Source: CBDCWA01 sp965223255 (GTDB lineage: Bacteria > Pseudomonadota > Alphaproteobacteria > Rhizobiales > Hyphomicrobiaceae). Taken from it: a DNA stretch of 64,000 nt. Shown here piece after piece: positions 1 through 8,349 of the stretch. Location of the stretch: contig CBDCWA010000004.1 in assembly GCA_965223255.1 (NCBI GenBank), positions 1,240,001 through 1,304,000 of the forward strand, in the 5' to 3' direction. The notes under the pieces are model-generated. The model saw nothing but the letters and a program-made list of their open reading frames with translations, was not told the DNA's origin and made no database searches. Both the position numbers and the translations under genes were made by a program. Positions within the stretch are counted from its first letter, which is position 1, and every line of letters starts with the position of its first letter.

Positions 1-785
1 CCACCGAGTTCGAGCACTGCCGGCGTAACCGTCTTAACGCATTGCTGAAGTATTTCATAACCACCCTCGGTGCCACCTGTGAAGATCACCTTACGCACCT
101 TCGGGTGTTCGACAATCGCCTTCCCGACCGTGCGGCCCGAACCCGTGATGACATTGACTGTGCCTGGCGGGAATCCAGCCTCTTCGACGATGCGCGCGAA
201 CATCAAATTGCTCAACGGCGCCACAATCGATGGTTTTATGACAATGGTGTTACCGCAGGCAACAGCCGCGGAAAAGCCACGTGCCATAAGTTTCAGCGGC
301 GTATTCCACGGCACAATCTGGCCGACCACGCCATAGGGCTCGCGTCGGGTGTAATTGTAACGGTTTCCCAAATCCTGGTAGCTACCCTCGATCTTACCGG
401 CAAATCCCGCGAAATATTCGATGTGCAGGGCAGATGTCGCCATTTCCATACGTGTTTCGCGTATCGGAATGCCGGTGTCCATCGATTCAATGGTCGCGAA
501 CATTTCCAGATCGCGGCGCAATAAATCGGCTAGCCGGAACAGCAAGGCCCCGCGCTCGCGACCGGTGAGCCCCTGCCAGGCCTCAGATTTGAAAGCGGCA
601 TATGCTGTCTCAACCGCCTTATCCACCTGCACTTCTGATGCCGGATGAACCTTGCAGATCTCTTTGTTATCGAACGGATTGAGAATAGCAACCGCATCGC
701 CAACTGCGCCGCGCACGGATTTGCCGTTGATGTAAAGGTCCGTGACAAGCTCCACCTTAGCATCGGAGATTGCTGTAACTGCCAT
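1..785 (-). CDS. aldehyde dehydrogenase (NAD-dependent), C-terminal part outside window
   Basis: The first 261 residues of an ALDH-superfamily protein are visible; the gene runs off the left edge. Seen: YINGK opening, the PWNTPLK cofactor-binding stretch, a VIKPS segment that binds the NAD ribose, the glycine-rich FTGGTEGG turn, and the LELGG element holding the general-base Glu just before the edge. The catalytic Cys lies beyond the window. The start ATG at 785 follows a strong AGGAAGGAA ribosome site. It lies just downstream of tctA on the same strand, 51 bp away, so it probably shares that transcript and oxidises an aldehyde derived from the imported acid. Substrate cannot be told from this fragment. 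Confidence 0.9.
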   Translation of the reverse strand, partial: MAVTAISDAKVELVTDLYINGKSVRGAVGDAVAILNPFDNKEICKVHPASEVQVDKAVETAYAAFKSEAWQGLTGRERGALLFRLADLLRRDLEMFATIESMDTGIPIRETRMEMATSALHIEYFAGFAGKIEGSYQDLGNRYNYTRREPYGVVGQIVPWNTPLKLMARGFSAAVACGNTIVIKPSIVAPLSNLMFARIVEEAGFPPGTVNVITGSGRTVGKAIVEHPKVRKVIFTGGTEGGYEILQQCVKTVTPAVLELG

Positions 786-836
786 TGCGCTTTCCTTCCT
801 AGGTTTTTGGCTTCATGCGCGAGATTGAGCGGGGTT

Positions 837-2378
837 TCACGATGGTTCCTCGATCGAATTGCGGTCCGGCAGCGTTTTGCGGCTTTCGGCACGCCTCTTA
901 AGACCCATTCTGATATGAACCCCGACATAGATAACCAACAGCGAGATAAACAACAGACTGATCGGTTTCTGGAAAAATATGAGGGGATTGCCCAGCGCAA
1001 TAATCAGCGACATTCGGAATTGTTCTTCCAATATCTTGCCGAGGATCAGCGCCAACAGCATCGGCAGAACCGGATATCCCAGCCGCTGCATAATGAATGA
1101 CAATACGCCGAAGAACAGCATCACCCAGATATCAAGCACACTGTTCTGGAGCGCGTAGGACCCGACGATACAAAGCAAGATAATTGTCGGCATCAGAATG
1201 CGGGTGGGAATTCGGATCGCTTTGACAAAGATTGGGATGCCCATGAGACCGACGACTAGCAACATCACCAAGGCGACCGCATAAGAGCCGAACAGACCGA
1301 ACACGATTTGCGGATTGTCCTGAAACATTGTGACGCCAGGGCTCAATCCCTGAATGAGAAGTGCACCCAACATCACAGCGGTAATCGCATCCCCCGGTAT
1401 GCCAAGAATAAGCATTGGGATCAAAGCACCACCAGTCAACGCGCTGTTAGCAGCTTCCGGAGCACTTATGCCTTCCGGATGTCCCTTGCCGAAAGCCACC
1501 GAACGGTCCTTTGAAAACCGCTCGGCATATTGATAGCCGAGCGTCGCCGCTATCGCACTACCCGTGCCGGGAATGGCACCAATGATAGTGCCAATCAGCG
1601 ATGATCGCAGGATACAGACACCCAAAGATTTTAACCGCCCAAAGGCCTGCGACGTCGCCTTAAAGGGATGCACGATCACCGAAGGCGGATTTGGATCCGG
1701 CTGCGCACGCTTCAAGATACTTTCAATCGCAACGGGTATGGCAAACATACCGATCATTACGGGTATGAAGGATATGCCTTGCTGCAGGGCGACACTATTT
1801 CCAGTATAGCGCGGCGATGCGGAAATCGGATCGAGACCGATTGTTTTCACTGCCAGTCCAATCCCGGCAGCGATCAAACCGCGCCTCAGCGCACCAGAAG
1901 AAAATCCAGCAACAAGTGTGAGACCAAGAAGCACCAGCATCGCTTGTTCGGGTGCACCAAACAATAACGCGAATTCGGCAAGCTGCGGCGCTATGAGAAC
2001 CAGCAGCACGAGCCCGAATGCGCCACCGAGCACACTGGAGAGAATGGCGATCCCCAGCGCCTGATCGGCCTTGCCGTCTTGCGTCATCGGATATCCGTCC
2101 CGATTGGTGATAACCGAGGCCGGATTACCGGGGATATTGATCAAGATGGCGGAAAGCGCACCGCCCGCCATACCGCCGACGAAGACGCCAATCATTATTC
2201 CGAGCGACGGACTTGCTGGCAGATAGAATGTAAAGGGCAACAACAATACGATCGCCATCGACACCGTGAGCCCAGGCACAGCGGAAATAATCAACCCCAT
2301 AACGACCCCCATAAAAGTGAAGAGTATCGTCAGAGGTTGGATCGCTTCGTTGAAGCCCTGTAGCAGAAGCTGCGACAT
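837..2378 (-). CDS. tctA: tripartite tricarboxylate transporter large permease TctA
   Basis: 513 residues, the normal size of the large membrane subunit of TTT carriers. It is almost wholly hydrophobic with about a dozen predicted membrane helices. The early segment with GVVMGLIISAVPGLT and the later GAIPGTGSAIAATLGY repeat are the two glycine/proline-rich family signatures. It should move a carboxylate across the inner membrane using the ion gradient, receiving it from a periplasmic TctC receptor. It sits directly after tctB (18 bp gap) and tctC on the same strand, giving a full C-B-A operon. Substrate is unknown; family members carry citrate, tartrate, aromatic acids and similar. Confidence 0.96.
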   Translation of the reverse strand: MSQLLLQGFNEAIQPLTILFTFMGVVMGLIISAVPGLTVSMAIVLLLPFTFYLPASPSLGIMIGVFVGGMAGGALSAILINIPGNPASVITNRDGYPMTQDGKADQALGIAILSSVLGGAFGLVLLVLIAPQLAEFALLFGAPEQAMLVLLGLTLVAGFSSGALRRGLIAAGIGLAVKTIGLDPISASPRYTGNSVALQQGISFIPVMIGMFAIPVAIESILKRAQPDPNPPSVIVHPFKATSQAFGRLKSLGVCILRSSLIGTIIGAIPGTGSAIAATLGYQYAERFSKDRSVAFGKGHPEGISAPEAANSALTGGALIPMLILGIPGDAITAVMLGALLIQGLSPGVTMFQDNPQIVFGLFGSYAVALVMLLVVGLMGIPIFVKAIRIPTRILMPTIILLCIVGSYALQNSVLDIWVMLFFGVLSFIMQRLGYPVLPMLLALILGKILEEQFRMSLIIALGNPLIFFQKPISLLFISLLVIYVGVHIRMGLKRRAESRKTLPDRNSIEEPS

Positions 2379-2396
2379 CTCGGTTCCGGCTGCCCC

Positions 2397-2924
2397 TCAG
2401 AAGGCAAAGATCACGTTAAAGCCCTTGGCGAATATCAGATAGATTGTGCCCGCCGCGAAAACGGCTATCGCCGCGCATTTCCAAATCGGACGCGTGCCCA
2501 TTACCAACGACAGGACAAAGATTAGGCATGCGCCAGCCGGCACAAAGGTGATGACCGGTATCAGCAAGACAGTCGCGACAACTGCAACGATTACGATTGC
2601 CGCGCTCACCAAATCAGCACCGGTAACACCAATCGGCAGCGTGGAGATTTCGGCGTCAGAAGGCGCCTTAGCCTTTCTCCAACTGCGCCGCAAATCACCA
2701 AAGCGCGCCAGAAACTCAAACAGCGCGAGTATTCCAATAGCACCAGCAATCAGAATGGGAAAAAGTCCGGGCCCAAAACCTTCCTGCAAACTCATCCAGG
2801 GAAAACCCAGCGCTATGACGCCAAAAGCTATAGCTGCGATGAGAATGCCGCCGGAAAATAAGACCGAACCATACAAGGCCAAACACCTCTCATAAAAACT
2901 GATGAGCGGCGAGCACGTCGGCAA
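2397..2924 (-). CDS. tctB: tripartite tricarboxylate transporter small subunit TctB
   Basis: About 160-175 residues with four hydrophobic segments, as expected for the poorly conserved small membrane subunit. The first helix is around residues 20-42, and a GFGPGLFP motif typical of TctB follows. It lies between tctC and tctA in the standard TTT order. The start is unresolved: there is no in-frame ATG near the N terminus. The coordinate given is a TTG, and another TTG about 14 codons later has a better purine-rich site (GAGAGG) before it. Function as TctA partner is inferred from position and topology. Confidence 0.88.
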   Translation of the reverse strand: MPTCSPLISFYERCLALYGSVLFSGGILIAAIAFGVIALGFPWMSLQEGFGPGLFPILIAGAIGILALFEFLARFGDLRRSWRKAKAPSDAEISTLPIGVTGADLVSAAIVIVAVVATVLLIPVITFVPAGACLIFVLSLVMGTRPIWKCAAIAVFAAGTIYLIFAKGFNVIFAF

Positions 2925-2982
2925 AACTCACCGAACAGTCTCGCCGCCCACAAAGGTCAATCGACGATATCAAGTCATCGAT

Positions 2983-3939
2983 CTATTTCTTCTTCAGTCC
3001 AGCAGCCACCTTCTTCAGCACGTCGTTTTGCGCTTTCACATAGGCAGGGAACTTGCTGTAAGGGATATAGTTGATCCCGAAGCCGCGCTTGTTGGCCGTA
3101 TCGATCAACTTCTTATACGTTTGCGCAGCGGCAAAAGCCTTGTCGATTTTCTTCTTGATCGCTTCGGGCGTACCCTTCGGAACAAAGATGCCGCGGAACT
3201 GGGTCATACCCAGACCAAGACCGATCTCGTCGAAGGTTGGAACGTCCTTATAGGCTGCGACGCGCTTCGGCGACTCGATCGCCAGAAAGCGAACCTTGCC
3301 AGCTTTCAGATTCGGAATGAGGCCCGGCGGGTGGATCGAGAGCGCTTGCACTTCGCCACTGAGCAGGCCTGGAATTCGGCGCCTGCCAAGCGGCACCAGC
3401 GTCGCCTTTGCACCGACCTTTTGGGTAAGCGCCGCCGCAAGCAGATAGGTGAAGCTGCCAGCTCCGCCGACACCTATTTTGACCTTGCCAGGGTTCTTTT
3501 TCATCGCGGCGATGAAATCCTTCATCGTTTTCCAAGGCGAATCCGCACGAACAGCAATAGCCGTCGCATCAAAGGTAACGCCGCAAACATAATCGAAGTG
3601 CTTGTCATAAGCGTAAGGCAGTTTGCCCAACAAGGTCGTGGTCAGGATCGATGCTGACAACCAACCAAGATTATAGCCATCCGGTTTTTGCTTACCGACG
3701 TAATCGAACCCGATGGACCCGCCGCCGCCGAGCTTGTTGATCACTTTGATCGGCTGGCCCAGCACCTTTTCTGCAGCCTTCGCGGACAAGCGACCCGAAA
3801 TGTCACCGGCCCCACCAGGCTTCCAGGTAATTGTGAAAGTAATCGGCTTTTTAGGATAGTCCTGGGCGACAGCCATACTGGCCGGCACTGCGAGCACCGC
3901 CGCGACAACAGCGCCCGAAACCAATGTTTTGATGTGCAT
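2983..3939 (-). CDS. tctC: Bug/TctC-family periplasmic carboxylate receptor
   Basis: 318 residues with a clear Sec signal peptide (about residues 1-25, ending ASMAVAQ). The mature protein begins with the DYPKKPITF element of Bug receptors and continues with the PGGAGDISGR and NKLGGGGSIG ligand loops. Late residues include the VPTFDEIGL motif common in this family. It should bind a carboxylate in the periplasm and deliver it to TctAB encoded just downstream. A ribosome site (GGAGGACAAAG) precedes the ATG. The 58-bp gap before tctB holds a weak inverted repeat (about 2960-2982, eight-base arms with one mismatch), which could favour higher receptor than permease expression. Confidence 0.95.
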   Translation of the reverse strand: MHIKTLVSGAVVAAVLAVPASMAVAQDYPKKPITFTITWKPGGAGDISGRLSAKAAEKVLGQPIKVINKLGGGGSIGFDYVGKQKPDGYNLGWLSASILTTTLLGKLPYAYDKHFDYVCGVTFDATAIAVRADSPWKTMKDFIAAMKKNPGKVKIGVGGAGSFTYLLAAALTQKVGAKATLVPLGRRRIPGLLSGEVQALSIHPPGLIPNLKAGKVRFLAIESPKRVAAYKDVPTFDEIGLGLGMTQFRGIFVPKGTPEAIKKKIDKAFAAAQTYKKLIDTANKRGFGINYIPYSKFPAYVKAQNDVLKKVAAGLKKK

Positions 3940-4098
3940 TCTTTGTCCTCCTGTTGGTCTTCCTGCACGACCCCTCTTGATCGCATTTGAATACCTGTCT
4001 TTGCGCAGGCTTTAGTCGCTAGCCTATACCCCACCTATCCAGAGTAAACGAAATTCACCTTCGACGTTGGGCGCAGAAAGACACTGGATTTCGTGCAC

Positions 4099-4413
4099 TC
4101 AGCCCTTGGCATCAAGCGCGTCTAACACCACGACAGAGATCGGCTCCGCGAGATGATCGACGATTACCGCCCGATAAGCTTTGTAGTGCTCGGTCTCTCG
4201 ATGCGCCTGTAGCGCATCGCCGTCGGTATATTTTTCGATCAGGTGAAACGATGTCGCCTCGCCCTCGGCATCCTTCTTCTTGAAGAGATCGTAGATTTCA
4301 TTACCCGGTTCGGCGCGGGTCGGCGCGACCATACCGCGCAATATCGCCTCGACTTTACCGTCCTCGCCAGCCTTCGGCTGGAAGGAGGCGAATACAAGCA
4401 CTGGGTTCGCCAA
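4099..4413 (-). CDS. ABM-domain (antibiotic biosynthesis monooxygenase-like) small protein
   Basis: 104 residues fitting the dimeric ferredoxin-like ABM/YgiN fold: an opening strand VLVFASFQPK, a helix with a Met-Ala-Pro-Thr-Arg turn, EPGNEIYDLF, then FHLIEKYTDGDALQAHRET with the conserved His, and a final strand. Such proteins act as cofactor-free monooxygenases on quinols or similar compounds, or only bind small ligands. It is divergent from the amidase gene across a 110-bp gap, so the two may share control. A ribosome site (GAGGAATCG) precedes the ATG. The reaction here is not known. Confidence 0.8.
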   Translation of the reverse strand: MANPVLVFASFQPKAGEDGKVEAILRGMVAPTRAEPGNEIYDLFKKKDAEGEATSFHLIEKYTDGDALQAHRETEHYKAYRAVIVDHLAEPISVVVLDALDAKG

Positions 4414-4523
4414 CGATTCCTCCCGACTCTCTTCTTACGATTGTATTGACCATTCGGCCTTGATTAAAAGTTCTAATAAGTTATAAGACATCCTGTCAAC
4501 CACAAACATGAGGAGGCGCCACG
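4414..4523. promoter_or_regulatory. divergent promoter region, ABM protein / amidase
   Basis: An AT-rich stretch around 4460-4490 between two divergent genes includes TTGATT and, 15 bases on, TTATAA, a weak sigma70-like pair reading toward the amidase. The amidase is preceded by a perfect AGGAGG about seven bases before its ATG. Confidence 0.4.
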
Positions 4524-5540
4524 ATGCCAGCGGTAAACCCAGTCGAAGATGCAATGAGCATCGTCATGGTCCAATTTTCGCCAGACCCGGCTACAGACCA
4601 AGCCGGCGTCCAACGAAACATTCAAAAGATCTGTGACTATGTTGATCGCGCCTGCAACGGCTTTCCCGGCGTTGATCTCATCGTCGTACCAGAATACTCG
4701 ACCCACGGCTTCGGCTTCGATCCTTACTCGAACCACCTGAAGCTTGCCTCGACCATCCCAGGTCCTGAAACAGAAGCCTATGGGAAAAAGGCCAAAGAAA
4801 AGGGCGTATGGCTGTGTGTCTCAGTTGTCGAAAAACCTGATGATCCAAAGGCCAACCCCTATAACTCAATGGTCATCATCAATTCCGACGGTGAGGTCGC
4901 CCTTAAATACCGCAAGATGATGCCATGGTGTCCGAAAGAACCATGGACACCAGGCGAAGTCATGAACGTTTGCGATGGCCCGAAGGGATCACGGCTCGCA
5001 ATGACCATCTGCTCTGACTTTGACTACCCTGAGGTTGCACGCGAAGCAGCCTGGAAGGGCGCCAACGTCATCCTGCGCCCATCAAAGTACATGTATCCAT
5101 GGGATCATATTTGGGACATCACCAACATGGTGCGTGCCTATGAAAACCAAGCCTATGTCGTCGCCGTGAACCACACCGGCCAGGACGCATCGTATTCGTA
5201 TTTCGGCCGCTCGATGGTCTGCGATTACGACGGCAACATCATGTGCAAGATGGGCGACACCGAAGGCCTGACCAAGGTTGATGTCTATCCCAAGATCGTC
5301 GAAGCCATCCGCGAAGAACGCATTTCCAATAACTATCTCTATCAGCTCAAGCATCGCGGATATACCGGCGTTCCGCCGACCGGTATGTCCCACAATCCGT
5401 TCACCATTTACTCGGAATGGGACAAGATCCCTGAGCGTTGGCAGCGCGCTCCGACCGAAGAAGCGGAAAAGGTCGCAAGAAAGGGCCGCGAGGCACTGGC
5501 GCGCGCCGCTGGCAAGGGCGGCCTTGAAGCTGCTGAATAA
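4524..5540 (+). CDS. aliphatic amidase / formamidase (nitrilase superfamily)
   Basis: 338 residues close in length and layout to AmiE/AmiF. The nitrilase catalytic triad is visible: Glu57 in VPEYSTHG, Lys131 in KYRKMMPW and Cys163 in TICSDFDYPE, matching the spacing of the AmiE triad. Further AmiE-like blocks are the GPKGSRLAM strand, the YMYPWDH loop and SYFGRSMV. It should hydrolyse a short-chain amide or formamide to acid and ammonia in the cytoplasm, as a homo-oligomer. The start is fixed by a perfect AGGAGG. Neighbours (ABM protein divergent, Tct transporter nearby) suggest assimilation of a small nitrogen compound, but the exact amide cannot be read from the sequence. Confidence 0.9.
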   Translation: MPAVNPVEDAMSIVMVQFSPDPATDQAGVQRNIQKICDYVDRACNGFPGVDLIVVPEYSTHGFGFDPYSNHLKLASTIPGPETEAYGKKAKEKGVWLCVSVVEKPDDPKANPYNSMVIINSDGEVALKYRKMMPWCPKEPWTPGEVMNVCDGPKGSRLAMTICSDFDYPEVAREAAWKGANVILRPSKYMYPWDHIWDITNMVRAYENQAYVVAVNHTGQDASYSYFGRSMVCDYDGNIMCKMGDTEGLTKVDVYPKIVEAIREERISNNYLYQLKHRGYTGVPPTGMSHNPFTIYSEWDKIPERWQRAPTEEAEKVARKGREALARAAGKGGLEAAE

Positions 5541-5674
5541 TTGCGCCGCTAGAGATACTTGACTACTGCTCCGGCATGCGCGGTGCCGCTGCACCAATAG
5601 GACCAAAGCCAGGCAATAACTTGGCTTTGGCGTTCGATGATTGCCAACCTCAATCCAAATTTCGGTACGCGTTC

Positions 5675-6481
5675 ATGGATTTACTTATCAGCGGCAAGTC
5701 CGCACTCGTCACAGGTGCCAGCGCCGGTATTGGCAAAGCCGTGGCCATGGAACTTGCCCGCGAGGGCTGCCGCGTCGCCATGACCGCACGCGGCGCTGAG
5801 CGCTTACAGGCCGCCGCAGACGACATCAAAGCTGCGACAGGCGGGACTGCAATCGCCATCCCCGCCGATGTCTCAGATGCGAGCGCCGCCGGTAAACTCG
5901 TTGCAGAAACCGCGAGCGCTTTTGGCGGTGTTGACATTCTCATCAACAATGCCGGACGCGCCCATGCTGGCGGTCTACTCGATGTCAGCGACGACGATTG
6001 GCAGGATATGGTCTCGACGAAGCTCTATGCCATGATCCGCCTTTGCCGCGCCGCAGTTCCGCATATGAAAAAATCGGGCTGGGGACGGATCGTCAACATG
6101 TCATCAATCGGGGGCATCTACCCCAATCCAAAATTGATGGTGTCTCATGGCCTGAGCGCTGCGATAAACAATCTGACAAAGGCATTTGCACTGGAATTTG
6201 CAACGTCTGGCGTGCTCGTCAACGCCATTGCAATCGGTGCGGTGCGGACGGGAAACTGGGAAGACAATATGATCCCTAAGGTGCGCGCCACGCGCGCCGA
6301 TCTCGCAGGCCTCCCGGACGATGAATTGGTGCAGCGGCTGGGAGCGGAAATGACGCCCGTTGGTCGCTTTGGTAATCCGGAAGAAATTGCCGCGACCGCT
6401 GCCTTCTTGGCATCAGACCGCAACGGCTTTGTGACCGGTTGCACCATCGAAGCATCAGGCGCCGCCGATCGCTTTATGTAG
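5675..6481 (+). CDS. SDR-fold protein lacking the catalytic Tyr and Lys
   Basis: 268 residues from an ATG that places the Rossmann motif TGASAGIG at residues 13-20, as in normal short-chain dehydrogenases; a longer frame exists upstream (ATG at 5576) but is not SDR-like. NNAG is at 91-94 and the active-site Ser pair at 143-144. The usual YxxxK is replaced: aligning on the following AAINNLTK block puts Ser157 and Ser161 where Tyr and Lys should be. The cofactor fold is kept, so it may bind NAD(P)(H) without standard reductase chemistry or use another mechanism. It follows the amidase by 134 bp on the same strand. No clear ribosome site precedes either start. Confidence 0.85.
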   Translation: MDLLISGKSALVTGASAGIGKAVAMELAREGCRVAMTARGAERLQAAADDIKAATGGTAIAIPADVSDASAAGKLVAETASAFGGVDILINNAGRAHAGGLLDVSDDDWQDMVSTKLYAMIRLCRAAVPHMKKSGWGRIVNMSSIGGIYPNPKLMVSHGLSAAINNLTKAFALEFATSGVLVNAIAIGAVRTGNWEDNMIPKVRATRADLAGLPDDELVQRLGAEMTPVGRFGNPEEIAATAAFLASDRNGFVTGCTIEASGAADRFM

Positions 6482-6483
6482 CA

Positions 6484-6625
6484 AACGGGTTAGAGCAACC
6501 TGCTTTTGATTGGAATACGGACGAGACGGATTAAAATCGGATCGGTTGCTCTAGTCCTAAAATGCGATCGTCTTTGTGCGTTAAGCTGGAGCAACTGAAG
6601 CGGTTCCAACTTGAAGCACGATGAT
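6484..6625. repeat. interspersed intergenic repeat, copy 1
   Basis: This gap between converging genes carries two words also found at 53.65 kb: a 15-mer (TCTTTGTGCGTTAAG, 6571-6585) and a 17-mer (6596-6612, inverted relative to copy 2). A separate inverted repeat AGAGCAACC / GGTTGCTCT spans 6492-6552. Short repeats of this kind are common between genes in alphaproteobacteria. It may also end transcription of the dehydratase operon. Confidence 0.6.
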
Positions 6626-8335
6626 CTAGCCCACAGGCTTGAGCATCTGGAAATCGCAGCCCTCATCGGCCTGCAGCACCTCCTCCGCATAAAGCTTGTC
6701 ATACCCCCTGCGGATAACCACTGCCGGTTGTTTGGCCGCCGCCTCTTTGCGCCGCTTTTCAAGTTCCGTTGCTTCGACCAGCAAATCGATCGCCCGCTCT
6801 TTGACACTGAGCCGAATGCGATCACCATCGCGCACCAAGCCAAGCGGCCCTCCGATCGCCGCTTCAGGCGTTACATGCAGAATGATTGTTCCGAACGCCG
6901 TGCCACTCATGCGCGCATCTGAAATACGCACCATGTCTTTGACGCCCGCTGCCGCAAGCTTTTTAGGAATTGGCAGATAGCCAGCCTCCGGCATACCTGA
7001 ATCGCTTTTCGGCCCGGCATTCTGCAGGACGAGAAAATCATCCGCGGTTACATCGAGATCGGGGTCATCGATGCGGTTGGACAAGTCCTCCAAGGAAGAA
7101 AACACGACCGCGCGCCCTACCTTCTCAAAAAGCGTAATGTCAGCCGCGGATCGCTTGAGGATTGCCCCGTTGGGTGCCAGCGAACCGAATAATGCGACAA
7201 GGCCGCCTGCTGACTCTAATGGCGCCTCCTTGGCAGCAACAACACGTCGATCGACGTAGCCGCCGCCAGCTTCAAGGCGTGCACCAAGAGGCTCGCCGGT
7301 AATCGTCAGACAGTCGAGATTTAAGAGCGGTTTCAATTCGCGCAGCACCGCACCCACGCCACCGGCGGCATGAAAATCTTCCATGTAATGCGACCCGACG
7401 GGTTTCAGGTTGACCAGAACCGGCGTCGCATCCGAGAGCTCATTGAGCGTTGTCAGCGCAATGGGTATGCCCGCCCGCCCGGCAATCGCGGTCAGATGAA
7501 TAATCGCGTTTGTTGACCCACCGATTGCCAGCAACACGCGCAGGGCGTTCTCTACCGATTCCCGCGTAATGACTTCGCTCGGCCGGATCGGTTTATCGAT
7601 TAAGCGCACTGCTTCGGCGCCGGTCGCCTCGCCAGCACGCAATCGGTCCGCATGAACAGCAGGTATCGCCGCCGTTCCAGGCAGCGACATACCCAGAGCC
7701 TCTGTAATGCAAGCCATCGTCGAGGCCGTCCCCATCACCGCGCAAGTGCCAGCCGTCGTCGCAAGCCGCCCTTCAATGTCACCAATTTCGCCGGCATCGA
7801 TTTCACCGGCCCGATACTTGGCCCAAAACCGGCGGCAGTCCGTGCAGGCCCCCAACCGTTCTTCCCCGTACCGCGTGGTCATCATCGGCCCGCCGACCAA
7901 TTGTATTGCCGGCAGATCGGCCGATATCGCCCCCATCAGTTGCGCCGGCACGGTCTTATCGCAACCACCGAGCAGCACCACCGAATCCATCGGCTGGGCA
8001 CGAATCATTTCTTCCGTGTCCATCGACATCAGATTGCGAAACTTGAGACTGGTCGGATTTAGGAACACTTCGCCTAGTGAAATCGTCGGAAACTCCAGCG
8101 GCAAAGCGCCTGCTGCCAATACGCCCCGTTTCACCGCCTCCAGAAGTTCCGGAAAATGGCGATGACAATTGTTATAGCCGGACGGTGTATAGGCGATCCC
8201 GACAATTGGCTTTGACAGCATCTCGCGCGAATAGCCCATCGATGCTGCAAACGAACGCCGGAGATAGCTTGCAAAGTCACGGTCTCCATAGTTGGTCAAC
8301 CCGCGTTTGATACCCCTTGGGCGATCATCGGACAT
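6626..8335 (-). CDS. IlvD/Edd-family dehydratase, probably for sugar acids
   Basis: 569 residues. Three Cys at 57 (NNCHRH), 125 (GGCDKT) and 198 (GTCAVMGTAST) have the 68/73 spacing of the [2Fe-2S] ligands in arabinonate/xylonate-type dehydratases. The PRGIKRGLTNYGD opening is also like sugar-acid members rather than the branched-chain enzyme. It should remove water from an aldonic or dihydroxy acid to give a 2-keto-3-deoxy acid, with Mg2+ and the cluster. It is the last gene of the minus-strand catabolic operon, 14 bp after the aldehyde dehydrogenase, consistent with a dehydratase plus semialdehyde dehydrogenase pair. A biosynthetic IlvD role is less likely in this setting. Confidence 0.9.
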   Translation of the reverse strand: MSDDRPRGIKRGLTNYGDRDFASYLRRSFAASMGYSREMLSKPIVGIAYTPSGYNNCHRHFPELLEAVKRGVLAAGALPLEFPTISLGEVFLNPTSLKFRNLMSMDTEEMIRAQPMDSVVLLGGCDKTVPAQLMGAISADLPAIQLVGGPMMTTRYGEERLGACTDCRRFWAKYRAGEIDAGEIGDIEGRLATTAGTCAVMGTASTMACITEALGMSLPGTAAIPAVHADRLRAGEATGAEAVRLIDKPIRPSEVITRESVENALRVLLAIGGSTNAIIHLTAIAGRAGIPIALTTLNELSDATPVLVNLKPVGSHYMEDFHAAGGVGAVLRELKPLLNLDCLTITGEPLGARLEAGGGYVDRRVVAAKEAPLESAGGLVALFGSLAPNGAILKRSAADITLFEKVGRAVVFSSLEDLSNRIDDPDLDVTADDFLVLQNAGPKSDSGMPEAGYLPIPKKLAAAGVKDMVRISDARMSGTAFGTIILHVTPEAAIGGPLGLVRDGDRIRLSVKERAIDLLVEATELEKRRKEAAAKQPAVVIRRGYDKLYAEEVLQADEGCDFQMLKPVG

Positions 8336-8349
8336 CAGGCTTTCCCCGT

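Noticed and set aside
2902..3657. 251-codon plus-strand frame
   Set aside because: Antisense to tctC with no motifs; a shadow frame.
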